From the NCBI GenBank assembly GCA_903919615.1, contig CAIXIX010000157.1, positions 1 to 49,162 on the forward strand: a stretch of DNA of 49,162 bases, given 5' to 3'. Positions within the stretch are counted from its first letter, which is position 1, and every line of letters starts with the position of its first letter. The DNA is from an uncultured Chthonomonas sp. (GTDB taxonomy: Bacteria; Armatimonadota; Chthonomonadetes; Chthonomonadales; Chthonomonadaceae). The notes under the pieces are model-generated. The model ran no database searches and was not told the DNA's origin. It saw only the letters and a list, made by a program, of their open reading frames with translations. Positions 16,341 through 26,211 of the stretch are shown in pieces. The translations under genes and the position numbers were made by a program.

Positions 16341-19300
16341 ATGTCCACGACACATGGATGCCGCGTTGAACTTATGGCCGGACTTCGCGTGATCCATTCC
16401 GACAGGGTAATCACCCAGTTTCGTACACAAAAAAACAGCCTGCTTCTTGCCTATCTCGCTTCGTTTCTTGCCAAATCACACTCTCGAGAACTTCTGACCG
16501 AACTGCTGTGGCCCGAGGCGCCCAACGGCAGAGACAATCTCAATCAATCGATATCGACGTTGCGACGCATATTGGAACCACTCCCCGCTTCTGCAGGCAC
16601 CATTTTGCAGGCCGATCGAAATTTCGTGAGGCTAAATCCGCATGCCGTTACGACCGATATTTCTGATTTTGAATCCGCAGTTGATAAAGCGCTTCAATCA
16701 CTGGACACCGATCAGCTGCAGCGCTTGACATCTGCAGAAGAGCTTTACAAGGGAGAATTGCTGCCCGGTTACGACGCTGAGTGGATTTCTGCGGAGAGGA
16801 TAAGGCTGTCGGAAGCCTATCTGCGGTGCCTGAATGCTTTGGTTAAGTCGTGCGTTTATTTATTGGATTACGATAGAGCACTGCACTACGCGCTTAAAGC
16901 TCTTACTGTAGACTACCTCAACGAAAGGACGCATCGTACACTCATGAGGCTATACGTTGCATCTGGGCGTCCAGGTGCGGCAGTTCAACAGTTTGACGAC
17001 CTGGTACGCGCTTACCGCGATGCGTTTGGCGCTATGCCATCGCGCGGATCCTGCGAACTGGCAGCCCAGATCGGTTTAAAGCGAGTTTCCGATTCAGGCA
17101 GAGGAGACACCATTATCGTGCCAACAACGGCTACCAAACCTCCTGAGAAGCCGACGGGACAAACTCATGGATCGAATTTACCGCTCCGGTTCAAACGACT
17201 AATTGGTAGAGAAGATGAGCTTCACCAGTTAACCGCTCTGTTGCAGCCTTCGTCGCGCAGTAAACTGGCAAGCGCCAGTCAATCCGGCGATCCGCCTCAG
17301 CCACACCGTAGAATTGTTACAATTACTGGTTCCGGAGGAACTGGCAAGACGACGCTCGCGATCGAGGCGGCGAGACGTGTAGAAGCACAGTATGGCGACG
17401 TTCGATTCATGTCGATGTCCGATGTTAACGAATTCGGCGCTGTGCTCTCAATCATTTTGCGAGCAATCGCACCCGATAGGCGCGAAGGCAGCAATCCTCT
17501 CGAATTCATTGTCAACGAGATCACGGGGCGGTCGTTTCTGCTTATAATCGACAGTATTGAGCACCTCTTGCCGGAAGTCGGGTACACCATCGAATCTCTC
17601 CGCAATCTCGCCCCGGATTTGATGATGCTGGTAACGTCGCGGCGCCGAATAGAGGTGATCGGCGAACAGGAGTTCGTCCTTATGCCACTAACAACACCAG
17701 CAGAACATGACGGCATAGAATCGCTATGCAACAACCCCTCAGTGAAGTTATTTGTCGATCGAGCCCTGGCTGTGCGGCCAGAATTCTGTATCTCTGCGAA
17801 GAACTCAAAGGCCGTATCGGCCCTATGCAGACGCCTGGACGGAATCCCGCTCGCTATCGAGCTTGCAGCTGCCCGCTCGATTACGCTCTCGCCAGAACAG
17901 ATGTTGGAGCGGCTCAACTCTAGTTTTGCATTGCTATCGACGCGCCGATCGGCAGCGGCAGTTGCAGATCGGCACAGATCACTAAACGCAACGATGGATT
18001 GGAGTTACAGTCTGCTGCAGGACCACGTCAAATCCTTTTTCACATCTCTCTCGATTTTCCAGGGCTCATGGTCTATTGAGGCGGCACATTACCTGTTGAG
18101 TGGATACAGTTTAGGTGCTGAAGTTCAGCCATCGCATGATGAGCTCGAAGTTGAAACTCTTAATCTTCTCGAGGAGCTGCGACTCCACTCGCTAATTATC
18201 GCTGAACAAACCGATGTCGGAGTGAGGTTTCGCATGTTGGACACGTTGCGACAGTATTCAAAGTCGCGTCTTACTAAGGGGCTCATCGAAGATCTCGCGA
18301 GGCGTCACTGCGACTATATGATCTCCGTAAGTTCAACAATTGAGACAGGCACTTCAGCACGCCCTGCTCTGATCAGCACCTCATTTGAAATCGATAATTT
18401 CCGATCCGCGCTGCAATGGAGCGTAGAGAATAGCGATGTAACAAGAGCGCTTTCTCTGGCCCAAAGCTACCAAATTTGGCACCCATGGATACCTGTGATT
18501 GAAGGTCGAAATCTGATAGAGCGCACGCTTAGATTAGCAATTGACGTAAAATCAGTTCCTCGCGCCAGGACTGCGGAGGTTGCCGGCGTACTCGCCACCA
18601 AACAGGGAGACTGCACAAATGCAATCCGGTGGCTGCTGGAGAGCGAGGCAATGTTCAGCGAGATCGGCTGTCCGAACATGACGTCTGGCGTGTTGTTGAG
18701 GTTAGGCCATACCGCGAACGATGTAGAAACGAAAAGGCGCTACTACGATTTGGCCGCATCTACCCTCCTCATGCAAGGTGACCGCGCATCCTACGGTTGG
18801 GCTTTGTGCTGTATCGCTGATATCGAAGAGGACGTTTCCAAGGCGATTGAATTGGCTGAGACCAGCATCACGATTCTGCACGAGACTTCGAGCGATCCGA
18901 GCTGGGCTATATTTAAACTAAGCAACTTTCTGTTACGGGCAAACGAACATGAACGTGCCGCCTTAGCGATTGAAGAAGGAATGGCGTGTTTTAGAAGTAC
19001 TGGTTCAAGGCTTGGTGTCGCCTGGATGCAGGTTAACCTGGCACGTCTTGAAGCGTTGCGCGGTAACTACAGCGAATCGATTCTCAATATCGACGAGGCG
19101 ATTATTCTGTTCACTAAAAGAAGCGAAAATGGGGCGCTCGCCGGGGCGCTGGTCGAAAAATCGTCAGTCGAAAATCAGATGGGAAATAACAGCGAAGCCA
19201 TAAAGCTTAAGCTTCAGGCTCTTCAGTTGTACTGCGATATGGCAAGCGTCATAGACTGCAGTAAACTGATGGAGATGCTCGCGCCAGTGGTCGAATTTTA

Positions 19301-19526
19301 TGGCGATCACGACAATGCCGTCAGGATATTAGGGGCAGCAGCGGCCCTGAAGAGTGCGTACCTAGGTAAACTCGATTCGAATCTGAATTCTCCACTATTC
19401 GAAATGGTCAAATGTGATGCACAACTTTGGCTCGAAGGGCATTCGCTTACGTGCGCCGAGGCCGTTAATTTAACTCTGAGCGCCTTGCATCAGATCACGA
19501 GCAGTAGTGACCTGCGCATGGAATAG
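16341..19526 (+). CDS. BTAD/AfsR-like transcriptional regulator with NB-ARC-type ATPase and TPRs
   Basis: 1061 residues, same architecture as the protein at 11826-14741. Winged-helix DNA-binding domain about 5-95 (ELLTELLWPEA, NLNQSISTLRRILEP), BTAD domain about 105-250 (YKGELLPGYDAEWISAER, LMRLYVASGRPGAA), then an ATPase with Walker A GSGGTGKTT near 330 and Walker B SFLLIIDSIEHL near 400, the box GIPLAIELAAARSITLSPEQ, and TPR-like helices to the C-terminus. Target genes are unknown; the nearest candidates are the divergent PEP-CTERM gene and the secreted beta-helix gene starting 62 bases downstream. Start ATG has a GGAAGGG site. Confidence 0.87.
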   Translation: MSTTHGCRVELMAGLRVIHSDRVITQFRTQKNSLLLAYLASFLAKSHSRELLTELLWPEAPNGRDNLNQSISTLRRILEPLPASAGTILQADRNFVRLNPHAVTTDISDFESAVDKALQSLDTDQLQRLTSAEELYKGELLPGYDAEWISAERIRLSEAYLRCLNALVKSCVYLLDYDRALHYALKALTVDYLNERTHRTLMRLYVASGRPGAAVQQFDDLVRAYRDAFGAMPSRGSCELAAQIGLKRVSDSGRGDTIIVPTTATKPPEKPTGQTHGSNLPLRFKRLIGREDELHQLTALLQPSSRSKLASASQSGDPPQPHRRIVTITGSGGTGKTTLAIEAARRVEAQYGDVRFMSMSDVNEFGAVLSIILRAIAPDRREGSNPLEFIVNEITGRSFLLIIDSIEHLLPEVGYTIESLRNLAPDLMMLVTSRRRIEVIGEQEFVLMPLTTPAEHDGIESLCNNPSVKLFVDRALAVRPEFCISAKNSKAVSALCRRLDGIPLAIELAAARSITLSPEQMLERLNSSFALLSTRRSAAAVADRHRSLNATMDWSYSLLQDHVKSFFTSLSIFQGSWSIEAAHYLLSGYSLGAEVQPSHDELEVETLNLLEELRLHSLIIAEQTDVGVRFRMLDTLRQYSKSRLTKGLIEDLARRHCDYMISVSSTIETGTSARPALISTSFEIDNFRSALQWSVENSDVTRALSLAQSYQIWHPWIPVIEGRNLIERTLRLAIDVKSVPRARTAEVAGVLATKQGDCTNAIRWLLESEAMFSEIGCPNMTSGVLLRLGHTANDVETKRRYYDLAASTLLMQGDRASYGWALCCIADIEEDVSKAIELAETSITILHETSSDPSWAIFKLSNFLLRANEHERAALAIEEGMACFRSTGSRLGVAWMQVNLARLEALRGNYSESILNIDEAIILFTKRSENGALAGALVEKSSVENQMGNNSEAIKLKLQALQLYCDMASVIDCSKLMEMLAPVVEFYGDHDNAVRILGAAAALKSAYLGKLDSNLNSPLFEMVKCDAQLWLEGHSLTCAEAVNLTLSALHQITSSSDLRME

Positions 19527-19587
19527 CCTACACTGCGGTAGAAGCAACACGTGTCCCAACTTGGATTAAGTCCATCGGAGGTGCCCA

Positions 19588-20970
19588 ATGGTCAAGTTCA
19601 GTAACCAGATGCCAACAGTGATCATTGCGTGCATTCTTTGCGTCTTCACGCCTGCACAATGTGTGGGCAAAACCATAACAATCGGTAATGGCTCTGGCGA
19701 ACTTAACTATCCGGCTGCGCAGACAAGCCTCGGGCTTAACCCACGCGATACTGTCCTTATAAATTCGGGAACGTACTCCGGATTAACGATGAGCATGCTA
19801 TCTGGGGCACCTGGAGCACCAATCACAATTAGAGCTGGCTCGAAGGTCGTGTTTACGACGTCACATTCCCATTCCAACGAAGTTCGAGATCTCGCATTCG
19901 TTACATTCGATGGGCTGCGGTATTTAGATTATAATGGCAACTCCATGAAGATTGGAGGCGCAAGCCACGATCTGATCTTTAAGAACATGTCAATGCTACG
20001 CGGCGGAACGTTTTGGATCTACGACCGTGCGCGTCTCTTCGACGGCTCAAAGGCAAGCAGCTTTTACAATTTCAAGTGGGAAAACTGCACCTTCGATGCT
20101 GCCGGCATTATCAGTGAAGACTGGTCGCCAATTTCCAACCTCGTTTCCGTTGATCTGGACTTCGAGGTTTCACATTGCTCCTTTAGGAACTATGATTGCT
20201 CCAAAGGCCCGCAAACCATCATCGATATTGGAAAGGCGTTCAACCTTCGTGTGCACGACTGCAGCTTCAGCGATCTTGGCATGTCTGTATCTCCTGTTGG
20301 CCACGATGTGTGCATCATCTATCGAGGTTACGCAAAGGTGTACAACAACCAGTTCACTCGCGAATGGGGCGATGACGTACGCTGTTTCCCACTCAAACTC
20401 AACATGCGTGGATACAACGGATCGGACGCTATAAATCAATTCTACAACAATATTGCTTATGAGAAGCGCAAATACGCGATGTTCGAACAGAACATGAGTA
20501 TTACTCAAGCGGAGCTTGATCAGTCGAAAGGTTACTTCTCGAGAACAACCTCTGAGGTGTACTTCAATACAATGTACCGCTCACGCAAAGTGGACTATTG
20601 CGCTCCATTGGTCGACATCTACGCACCAGGGATCACTGTTCGATACAACTTGATCATAGCCCCAGAATGTGATGCTCCCTGGAACCCTGGCTACCTGCTA
20701 TTGCCCGATTCGCCGGTCGACCTGCGGTCGAACTACGTCTATCATGTTGGAACTGATTTAGGATCACATCCGAGCGTGCTAGTAAACAATAACCAAATAT
20801 TTCAAAATATTAATGATGCTGCCTTGTCCGATGACTCAAAGTTTATTCCATCGAAGAGCAGTCCCGTAATTGGAATGGCAGGAATAGTAGATTACATCAG
20901 GGACGATTATTATCATCGTCCCCGATATCGCGGTTTAGCTGCAGATTCAGGAGCCGTGCAGCACCAGTAG
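19588..20970 (+). CDS. Secreted right-handed beta-helix protein
   Basis: 460 residues. A signal peptide (hydrophobic VIIACILCVFTPAQC, cleavage near VGK) precedes repeated short beta-coils: GDTV-like PRDTVLINSGTYSG, APGAPITIRAGSKVVFT, then many V-x-x-C-x-F turns (VSHCSFRNYDC, RVHDCSFSDL, KVYNNQFT). This is the parallel beta-helix (pectate-lyase-like/PL or GH28-like) fold; catalytic residues cannot be assigned, so polysaccharide binding or cleavage is only likely. GGAGG precedes the ATG. Follows the second BTAD regulator on the same strand. Confidence 0.75.
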   Translation: MVKFSNQMPTVIIACILCVFTPAQCVGKTITIGNGSGELNYPAAQTSLGLNPRDTVLINSGTYSGLTMSMLSGAPGAPITIRAGSKVVFTTSHSHSNEVRDLAFVTFDGLRYLDYNGNSMKIGGASHDLIFKNMSMLRGGTFWIYDRARLFDGSKASSFYNFKWENCTFDAAGIISEDWSPISNLVSVDLDFEVSHCSFRNYDCSKGPQTIIDIGKAFNLRVHDCSFSDLGMSVSPVGHDVCIIYRGYAKVYNNQFTREWGDDVRCFPLKLNMRGYNGSDAINQFYNNIAYEKRKYAMFEQNMSITQAELDQSKGYFSRTTSEVYFNTMYRSRKVDYCAPLVDIYAPGITVRYNLIIAPECDAPWNPGYLLLPDSPVDLRSNYVYHVGTDLGSHPSVLVNNNQIFQNINDAALSDDSKFIPSKSSPVIGMAGIVDYIRDDYYHRPRYRGLAADSGAVQHQ

Positions 20971-20985
20971 CAGGATCGCCAATTG

Positions 20986-21426
20986 TTACTTGACGTCGAA
21001 AGTCTTGTCAACGGTCTTGATTTCGAGCCACTTTCCATTAATCTTCTTCCACGTGTCTGCGCCTACTTCATGCATTGTGGTGACACCACTTGCCTTCAGC
21101 TTAAGCGTCATATGCACATCGAAGTCCTGAACAATCGTATCGCCCTTAACCGTGTACTTTACAAATTTCGCGTCTAGCTTCGCCGATTTTGCCGATCCGA
21201 ACAGTTCGTTGACTTCCTTAATATAGGCCTCACGTTTGGTAACTTTGCCTGTTGGATCGACATATACATAATCCTTGGCCAGATAAGAGCTATACGCCTT
21301 TGCATCAACACTGGCATATGTTTTTACGACAGCGTCATAGGTAGCCTTCAGCTCCTTCGCCACACCATCGGCTAACGCAATCACACCGAGGCACAGCAGT
21401 AAAGCCGTACAGAAAATTGTTTTCAA
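20986..21426 (-). CDS. Exported SnoaL/NTF2-like (DUF4440-type) protein
   Basis: 146 residues with a signal peptide (FCTALLLCLGVIALA). The rest follows the NTF2-like cone fold: helix KELKATYDAVVKTYASVDAKAYSSYLAKDYVYVDPTGKVTKREAYIKEV and four beta strands ending ADTWKKINGKWLEIKTVDKTF. Members bind small hydrophobic molecules or serve as enzymes; none of that can be read here. The start is a TTG with a very good AAGGAGG site. It ends 15 bases from the end of the converging beta-helix gene. Confidence 0.8.
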   Translation of the reverse strand: MKTIFCTALLLCLGVIALADGVAKELKATYDAVVKTYASVDAKAYSSYLAKDYVYVDPTGKVTKREAYIKEVNELFGSAKSAKLDAKFVKYTVKGDTIVQDFDVHMTLKLKASGVTTMHEVGADTWKKINGKWLEIKTVDKTFDVK

Positions 21427-21596
21427 TTCGTTCCTCCTTGATCATTGTAGAGTTTAATTGTACAGTCTGCGGGCTGAGTTTTGTTTAAGCTTTGCAGTGC
21501 CTGGCTTCTAGTTCATACCTCTTTTGCAGATATGTCGTATATACTTTAGTTCGGCGAATCTGGACTATTCGCAGCAATTTTTAGGGAGTTATTAAC

Positions 21597-21920
21597 TTGG
21601 CGAACAACACTGTTTTTCTTCATATGGTCTATTTCTGGCTTGCAAACAGCGACGATGCAGAGGATACACGCAACCTCGTCGGTGGATGCCAGACATACCT
21701 CGCCGGAATCCCCGGCGTGCAGAGATTCGATGTGGGCCTCCCGGCGCGTACTCAGAGAGACGTTGTGGATAACTCATACGATGTGGCCCTGGTGGTCGAA
21801 TTCGCGGATAGCGCAGCGCACGACGTGTATCAGGACCACCCGGATCACCTGCAGTTTATCAAGGAGTGCAGCCATCTGTGGAGGCGTGTGCAGGTATACG
21901 ACACGATTCTCTCACGTTAA
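21597..21920 (+). CDS. Dabb-family (stress-responsive alpha/beta barrel) protein
   Basis: 107 residues, the normal size for a single Dabb ferredoxin-like domain. Characteristic features are the HMVYFWL strand at the start, LAGIPGVQRFDVG, YDVALVVEFADSAAHDVYQDHPDHLQFI. Dimers of this fold form small barrels that bind aromatic or polyketide-like ligands; role here unknown. The start is TTG with GGGAG upstream. Divergent from the NTF2-like gene; the two share a 170-base promoter region. Confidence 0.85.
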   Translation: MANNTVFLHMVYFWLANSDDAEDTRNLVGGCQTYLAGIPGVQRFDVGLPARTQRDVVDNSYDVALVVEFADSAAHDVYQDHPDHLQFIKECSHLWRRVQVYDTILSR

Positions 21921-21935
21921 AATTACTCTCGCTAA

Positions 21936-24900
21936 TCATGGCACAGGGTAAGGGCCGATTTCGTCAAACGGAATGGCTCGAAACGCTGGCGGCGTGGTTG
22001 CCGATCGATCTGAACTCTGGAAGGTCCCCGTCTTTAGCAACAACTTTAACTTATCACTGGATAACTTGAAGCTCGTGTTGCCAATCAAATCGTAAGTGAT
22101 AGGATCGCTATTGATCTGAGTAGCAACGTTAATAAATGCAGTTCTCCAGACATGGTTCACGGCCGGAAGCAACATCATACCGCGCATTTCTGGATAGGCG
22201 TTCATATATTTCGGCGTCATGTAGAATTCAGCTGGGGCATGACCGTCCCTAATCTGCTGCCACATCGCGTTGCCAGGGTAGTAACCGCCAGTAACACCAA
22301 ACCTGCCATCACATATAACATTGTTGTCGATGACATTGTCCCGGCCAGAGTTGATTTGAACGCCGCCAAAGCCGCCATTCCCTGCTCGTATAAATACGTT
22401 CCCGTAAACTTCAAGTCCACTGATAACATCGTCGAAGCGAATGCCTGCCTGCCCTGCCACCATCTTTTCAGCGGCTCCGGAGCCAAGGTCATGATAGTAG
22501 TTGAAGCGAAACGCGACGCCGCGATAGGTTGGATTTCCGAACAGCTCCATCGCACCCTGATCATCCGACTCCAACAAAACGTGATGCACTTCGTTGTAAT
22601 CGATTAGATGATTGTTGCCCTCAATGCGCATCGCGCTGCTTGGACAGTTATAAAACAAATTGTGAGTAACATGGTTTCCAACACCTTCGAGCTGAACGCC
22701 CGGCGTGTAGGTACGATCTATCCTACCAAAATCGTGAATGGTGCAATTACTTACAATATGATTGCCCGGAGTTAGAGTAACACGGTCGCCGCCAATCACC
22801 TCGGTTGCTCTCCTACCCGTTTCCGCTACGGTTGAATCGAGGATCATATCACGAAATCCGCCCAGAATACGGATTCCATTGCATGCCATCCGTTCAACAT
22901 GGCACTTCTCGACGATGCAATCGCTGCACTCTTTAAGTACGATGCCATCATCGCGACCAAGATCGAAGTCCAGTCCAACAAACCAAACGTTAGACAGGTG
23001 GTCAGCTGTTATCATGGGCCGATTGATCAGCGAAATCTCAACCTTCGATTTTGCAAGATCTGATGGCGGATAGAGGTAAAGGAGGCCCGAACTACGGTTC
23101 AGATACCACTCGCCGGGTTCATCTATCTCTTCGAGCAGGTTGAAAATGTAGTACTTAATTCCCTGCTCAGTGCTCATGCCGGAACCGCCGTAATCGTACG
23201 CTTCTGCCGTCGCGAGCGTTTTCGCTTCCGTATCTATCTTTCCTATCTTCGCGGTCGCGTCTGCCCATAAGTAATGAAAGTATCCGAATATCCATGGATC
23301 TTCGGCATCCTTCCAGTGTGAAGGTCGATCGTCTGCGTACGCCAGAACCGACGGACGGTTTTGAGCAGCATTCCCCGGATCAACAAGTTTCGTCGGCTCA
23401 ACAAAGCCTCTATTGGGCCACCTTGCAACGGTCATTGGCTTGCCGTCGACAAAGAGTTCCAGTGTTGGTGGTGATTCGCGCTGACCACATCCACGTACAC
23501 CTAAGGCGCCGTACTCCATTATCCCGCGTGACTTGAGGTCACATTGCTGAACCTTGTTACGCGAACTCTCTGGCAGACGCCGCGCAATCGACGGATCCGT
23601 AACTGCCGCAAATCCCTTAAGGATCACTCCGCCATAGAAAGTCACCGAGCCTGGCACCCGAGCCCTGTACACAACGGGAGACACGCGTGTGCCGCTATCG
23701 ATTGTACCGAGCGTTAGCGAGCTCGTCACAGGATAGACGCCAGGTTCGATAACGACTTCAATTGCGCCCTTAGTCACGCCGGAACTGCGAAGTTTACGGA
23801 TCGTATCCCGAGCCCCTGAAAGTGAAGCCAACGGGTGCCTCGCATCTCCGGATGCCTTATCCGAACCAGAAACCGACATGTAGATTGTTCGGCCAACGGA
23901 TGGTAGCGCGGGGGGAACAACGTGGGTCGCGTTAGCATCACGAGCAGGCTTACCGGACAGCTTGTTAACCAGCTCACGCGCGAGCTCTCCAGCCTCTCGT
24001 CGATGCACCATGGGATAATCGCTTGAGGATTCGATCTGTTTGTAGGCGAGCAGAGCCTGCTTCTGCCGCTTTGACGCAACGAGCGTTTGTGCCAACATGA
24101 GGTGCGCGACGCTTCGCAGTGCTGCGGTTCCACCCCGCCGCAAGAGAGCCCTGGATAGCAGGACTATTGCACCATGGTAATCGCGGGCCAGAACCAACTG
24201 CTGCGACTTTGAGATTGCCTCCTGGTTCTCGATGCCGACGTCCGCAGCAGCCTCTTCTGCTGTCAGCGATACATGGAAGCGATTTTGATTCGATTCGAAC
24301 AATCGCAGTACCTTGGCAGAATCGAGCTCACGGTTATAAAGATATGCGGCCGCGGCAAGACCATCAAAGTTGTGCCAGGAACTGCCCAGAGTGAATTCGC
24401 CAAATGCAGTAAGGTCCTGTTTGAACCCATTAGGCAGTCTTTGATCCGCACGTAAGCGGCCGTTAATGTACACACGAGTGTGATTAGATCCGTCACAGGT
24501 GACTGTAACAAATGCCCATTGGTTGAGGGACAACGGTTGGGCCGTTCCGCTTCCAACGGAAATGGATCTTTCCGCGAGCCGGTATGTCTGAAAGACAGAG
24601 ACCTGTCCTGTCGAAAGCAAGTCTACATTGAAGCTCGAGTCTGGGAAACGGCCATACGAGAACAGTCTTCTTTGATTTTGCCTGTCTTCAATAGTGAATC
24701 GCCTCGGTCTAGTCCACGCTGCCACGGTCCATGCTCCCGAGCGAGATCGAAGCTCCAAAGGGATCTGTTGGCTAACAACGGAAGAAGCGGAACCGTCGAG
24801 ATCTACTGCCATCGGACTGGTGGAAATGCGAATATTGCCAGCGCCATCGAGATGATGACCGGACCTATCCTCGACCGCTGCTGGTAAATTCGCAGATGCT

Positions 24901-24995
24901 TCCCAGTAAATCACCTGCCCGACATCTGCCATAGACGCTCTTGACGCAGCAAAAATAGCAGTTGACACTAGAACTGCTCGTATCACACTTCTCAT
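21936..24995 (-). CDS. Large secreted LamG plus right-handed beta-helix protein
   Basis: About 1019 residues from ATG 24995 (GGGAGGG upstream). Signal peptide ending SMA; a LamG/concanavalin-like domain about 30-230 (WTVAAWTRP, LNQWAFVTVTCDG, TRVYINGRL, LGSSWHNFDGLAAAAYLYNREL); a helical, TPR-like stretch about 240-345; then a beta-helix domain opening with TIYMSVSGSDKASGDARHPLASLSGARDTIRKLR, the usual N-cap of polysaccharide-lyase-like parallel beta-helices, ending with NHIVSNCTIHDFGR and HLIDYNEVHHV coils. This build is common in putative polysaccharide-degrading proteins of Bacteroidetes, Planctomycetes and Armatimonadota. Enzyme activity is not proven. An operator-like inverted repeat lies upstream. 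Confidence 0.82.
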   Translation of the reverse strand: MRSVIRAVLVSTAIFAASRASMADVGQVIYWEASANLPAAVEDRSGHHLDGAGNIRISTSPMAVDLDGSASSVVSQQIPLELRSRSGAWTVAAWTRPRRFTIEDRQNQRRLFSYGRFPDSSFNVDLLSTGQVSVFQTYRLAERSISVGSGTAQPLSLNQWAFVTVTCDGSNHTRVYINGRLRADQRLPNGFKQDLTAFGEFTLGSSWHNFDGLAAAAYLYNRELDSAKVLRLFESNQNRFHVSLTAEEAAADVGIENQEAISKSQQLVLARDYHGAIVLLSRALLRRGGTAALRSVAHLMLAQTLVASKRQKQALLAYKQIESSSDYPMVHRREAGELARELVNKLSGKPARDANATHVVPPALPSVGRTIYMSVSGSDKASGDARHPLASLSGARDTIRKLRSSGVTKGAIEVVIEPGVYPVTSSLTLGTIDSGTRVSPVVYRARVPGSVTFYGGVILKGFAAVTDPSIARRLPESSRNKVQQCDLKSRGIMEYGALGVRGCGQRESPPTLELFVDGKPMTVARWPNRGFVEPTKLVDPGNAAQNRPSVLAYADDRPSHWKDAEDPWIFGYFHYLWADATAKIGKIDTEAKTLATAEAYDYGGSGMSTEQGIKYYIFNLLEEIDEPGEWYLNRSSGLLYLYPPSDLAKSKVEISLINRPMITADHLSNVWFVGLDFDLGRDDGIVLKECSDCIVEKCHVERMACNGIRILGGFRDMILDSTVAETGRRATEVIGGDRVTLTPGNHIVSNCTIHDFGRIDRTYTPGVQLEGVGNHVTHNLFYNCPSSAMRIEGNNHLIDYNEVHHVLLESDDQGAMELFGNPTYRGVAFRFNYYHDLGSGAAEKMVAGQAGIRFDDVISGLEVYGNVFIRAGNGGFGGVQINSGRDNVIDNNVICDGRFGVTGGYYPGNAMWQQIRDGHAPAEFYMTPKYMNAYPEMRGMMLLPAVNHVWRTAFINVATQINSDPITYDLIGNTSFKLSSDKLKLLLKTGTFQSSDRSATTPPAFRAIPFDEIGPYPVP

Positions 24996-25064
24996 CTGAT
25001 AGCCCTCCCACATAGTTGGACCATTCGACTGTACAAGAGAAGTGTCCTGCGAATAGAGGAGAGA

Positions 25065-25082
25065 ATACGCCGTTTGGCGTAT
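25065..25082. promoter_or_regulatory. Inverted repeat in divergent promoter region
   Basis: ATACGCC (25065-25071) and GGCGTAT (25076-25082) are perfect reverse complements around GTTT. It lies between the divergent starts of the LamG/beta-helix gene and the ThuA-like gene, suiting a shared operator for a dimeric regulator. Confidence 0.35.
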
Positions 25083-25143
25083 AGTCTGACCTCAAGATAA
25101 CCACGTGAAGTTGAGTACCACGGACTTCATGTTCTAGTGGGGA

Positions 25144-26184
25144 ATGATGAAAAAGTCACTTATAACCGTGCTGCTCCTTATTTTAGCGACCTTCGCATTT
25201 GCAAGCAGTGTGTTTGCCGATCCTGCCAGCGATCCCTGGCTCACGGTTATGCCACAGCCCGGGCACGCGAAACCCAATGGTAAAACGGTTGTGCTTATTT
25301 CTGGAGACGAGGAGTATCGTTCCGAAGAGTCGATGCCACAGCTTGCTCGCATATTGGCTCTCGAACACGGGTTCAAATGCTATGTTCTGTTTGCAATCGA
25401 TCCGGCAGATGGCACAATCTGTCCGAATATCAACACCAACATTCCCGGTCTCGAGCATCTTCAGAATGCCGACTTGCTAATCATGCTAATCCGGTGGCGC
25501 AACCTGCCCGACGATCAAATGAAATATATCGTTGATTATGCGGAGAGTGGCCGGCCGATGATTGGTCTCCGCACTTCGACTCATGCATTTAATCTAAAGG
25601 GGAGTGCGTACCAAAAGTATTCGTGGGATAACAAAAACCCGGATTATGAGGGTGGCTTCGGGCGACAGATCTTTGGCGAGACCTGGATCGCTCACCATGG
25701 GGCACACGGCAAAGAAGGCACACGAGGCATTATCGCCTCCGAAGCGACCAAACACCCGATCCTGAAAGGTATAGAGCCCGGCTCAATATTTGTTAAAACA
25801 GATGTTTATCAGGTACGTCTGCCGATGCCGAAGTACTGTTACACGTTACTGTTTGGCGAGGTAACGGAGAGCCTCGACGAAACCGCAAAGGCTGTATACG
25901 GACCGAAGAACAATCCTATGATGCCAATCGCCTGGACGAATTCCTACCACACCAGTTCTGGGGCGGATTCCAGAGTGTTCGCCACCACGATGGGATCTGC
26001 TCAAGACCTACTTTGCGTTGGATTTCGCCGATTGCTCATAAATGCAGTGTATTGGACCACCGGTCAGGAAAGGCGAATCTCTCGCAATCTACCGATAGAC
26101 ATTCAAGGAAAGTATGACCCGTCGTCATTTGAATTCCGTGCTACCGAGAAGTGGAAGCCCGGCAAGCATCCTGCTCAGATGTAA
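25144..26184 (+). CDS. Secreted ThuA-like domain protein
   Basis: 346 residues with a signal peptide (MMKKSLITVLLLILATFAFASSVFA). The body is the ThuA/trehalose-utilisation, glutamine-amidotransferase-like fold: VVLISGDEEYRSEESMPQLARILALEHGFKCYVLF, LQNADLLIMLIRWRNLPDDQMKYIVDYAESGRPMIGLRTSTHAF, then HHGAHGKEGTRGI. The catalytic Cys of true amidotransferases is absent, as usual for ThuA relatives. These proteins often lie in sugar-use and Planctomycete-type surface loci; the reaction is unknown. First of two adjacent ATGs was taken. Confidence 0.82.
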   Translation: MMKKSLITVLLLILATFAFASSVFADPASDPWLTVMPQPGHAKPNGKTVVLISGDEEYRSEESMPQLARILALEHGFKCYVLFAIDPADGTICPNINTNIPGLEHLQNADLLIMLIRWRNLPDDQMKYIVDYAESGRPMIGLRTSTHAFNLKGSAYQKYSWDNKNPDYEGGFGRQIFGETWIAHHGAHGKEGTRGIIASEATKHPILKGIEPGSIFVKTDVYQVRLPMPKYCYTLLFGEVTESLDETAKAVYGPKNNPMMPIAWTNSYHTSSGADSRVFATTMGSAQDLLCVGFRRLLINAVYWTTGQERRISRNLPIDIQGKYDPSSFEFRATEKWKPGKHPAQM

Positions 26185-26211
26185 ACGAGTTTGTAGAAGA
26201 TCGGTGCGATC

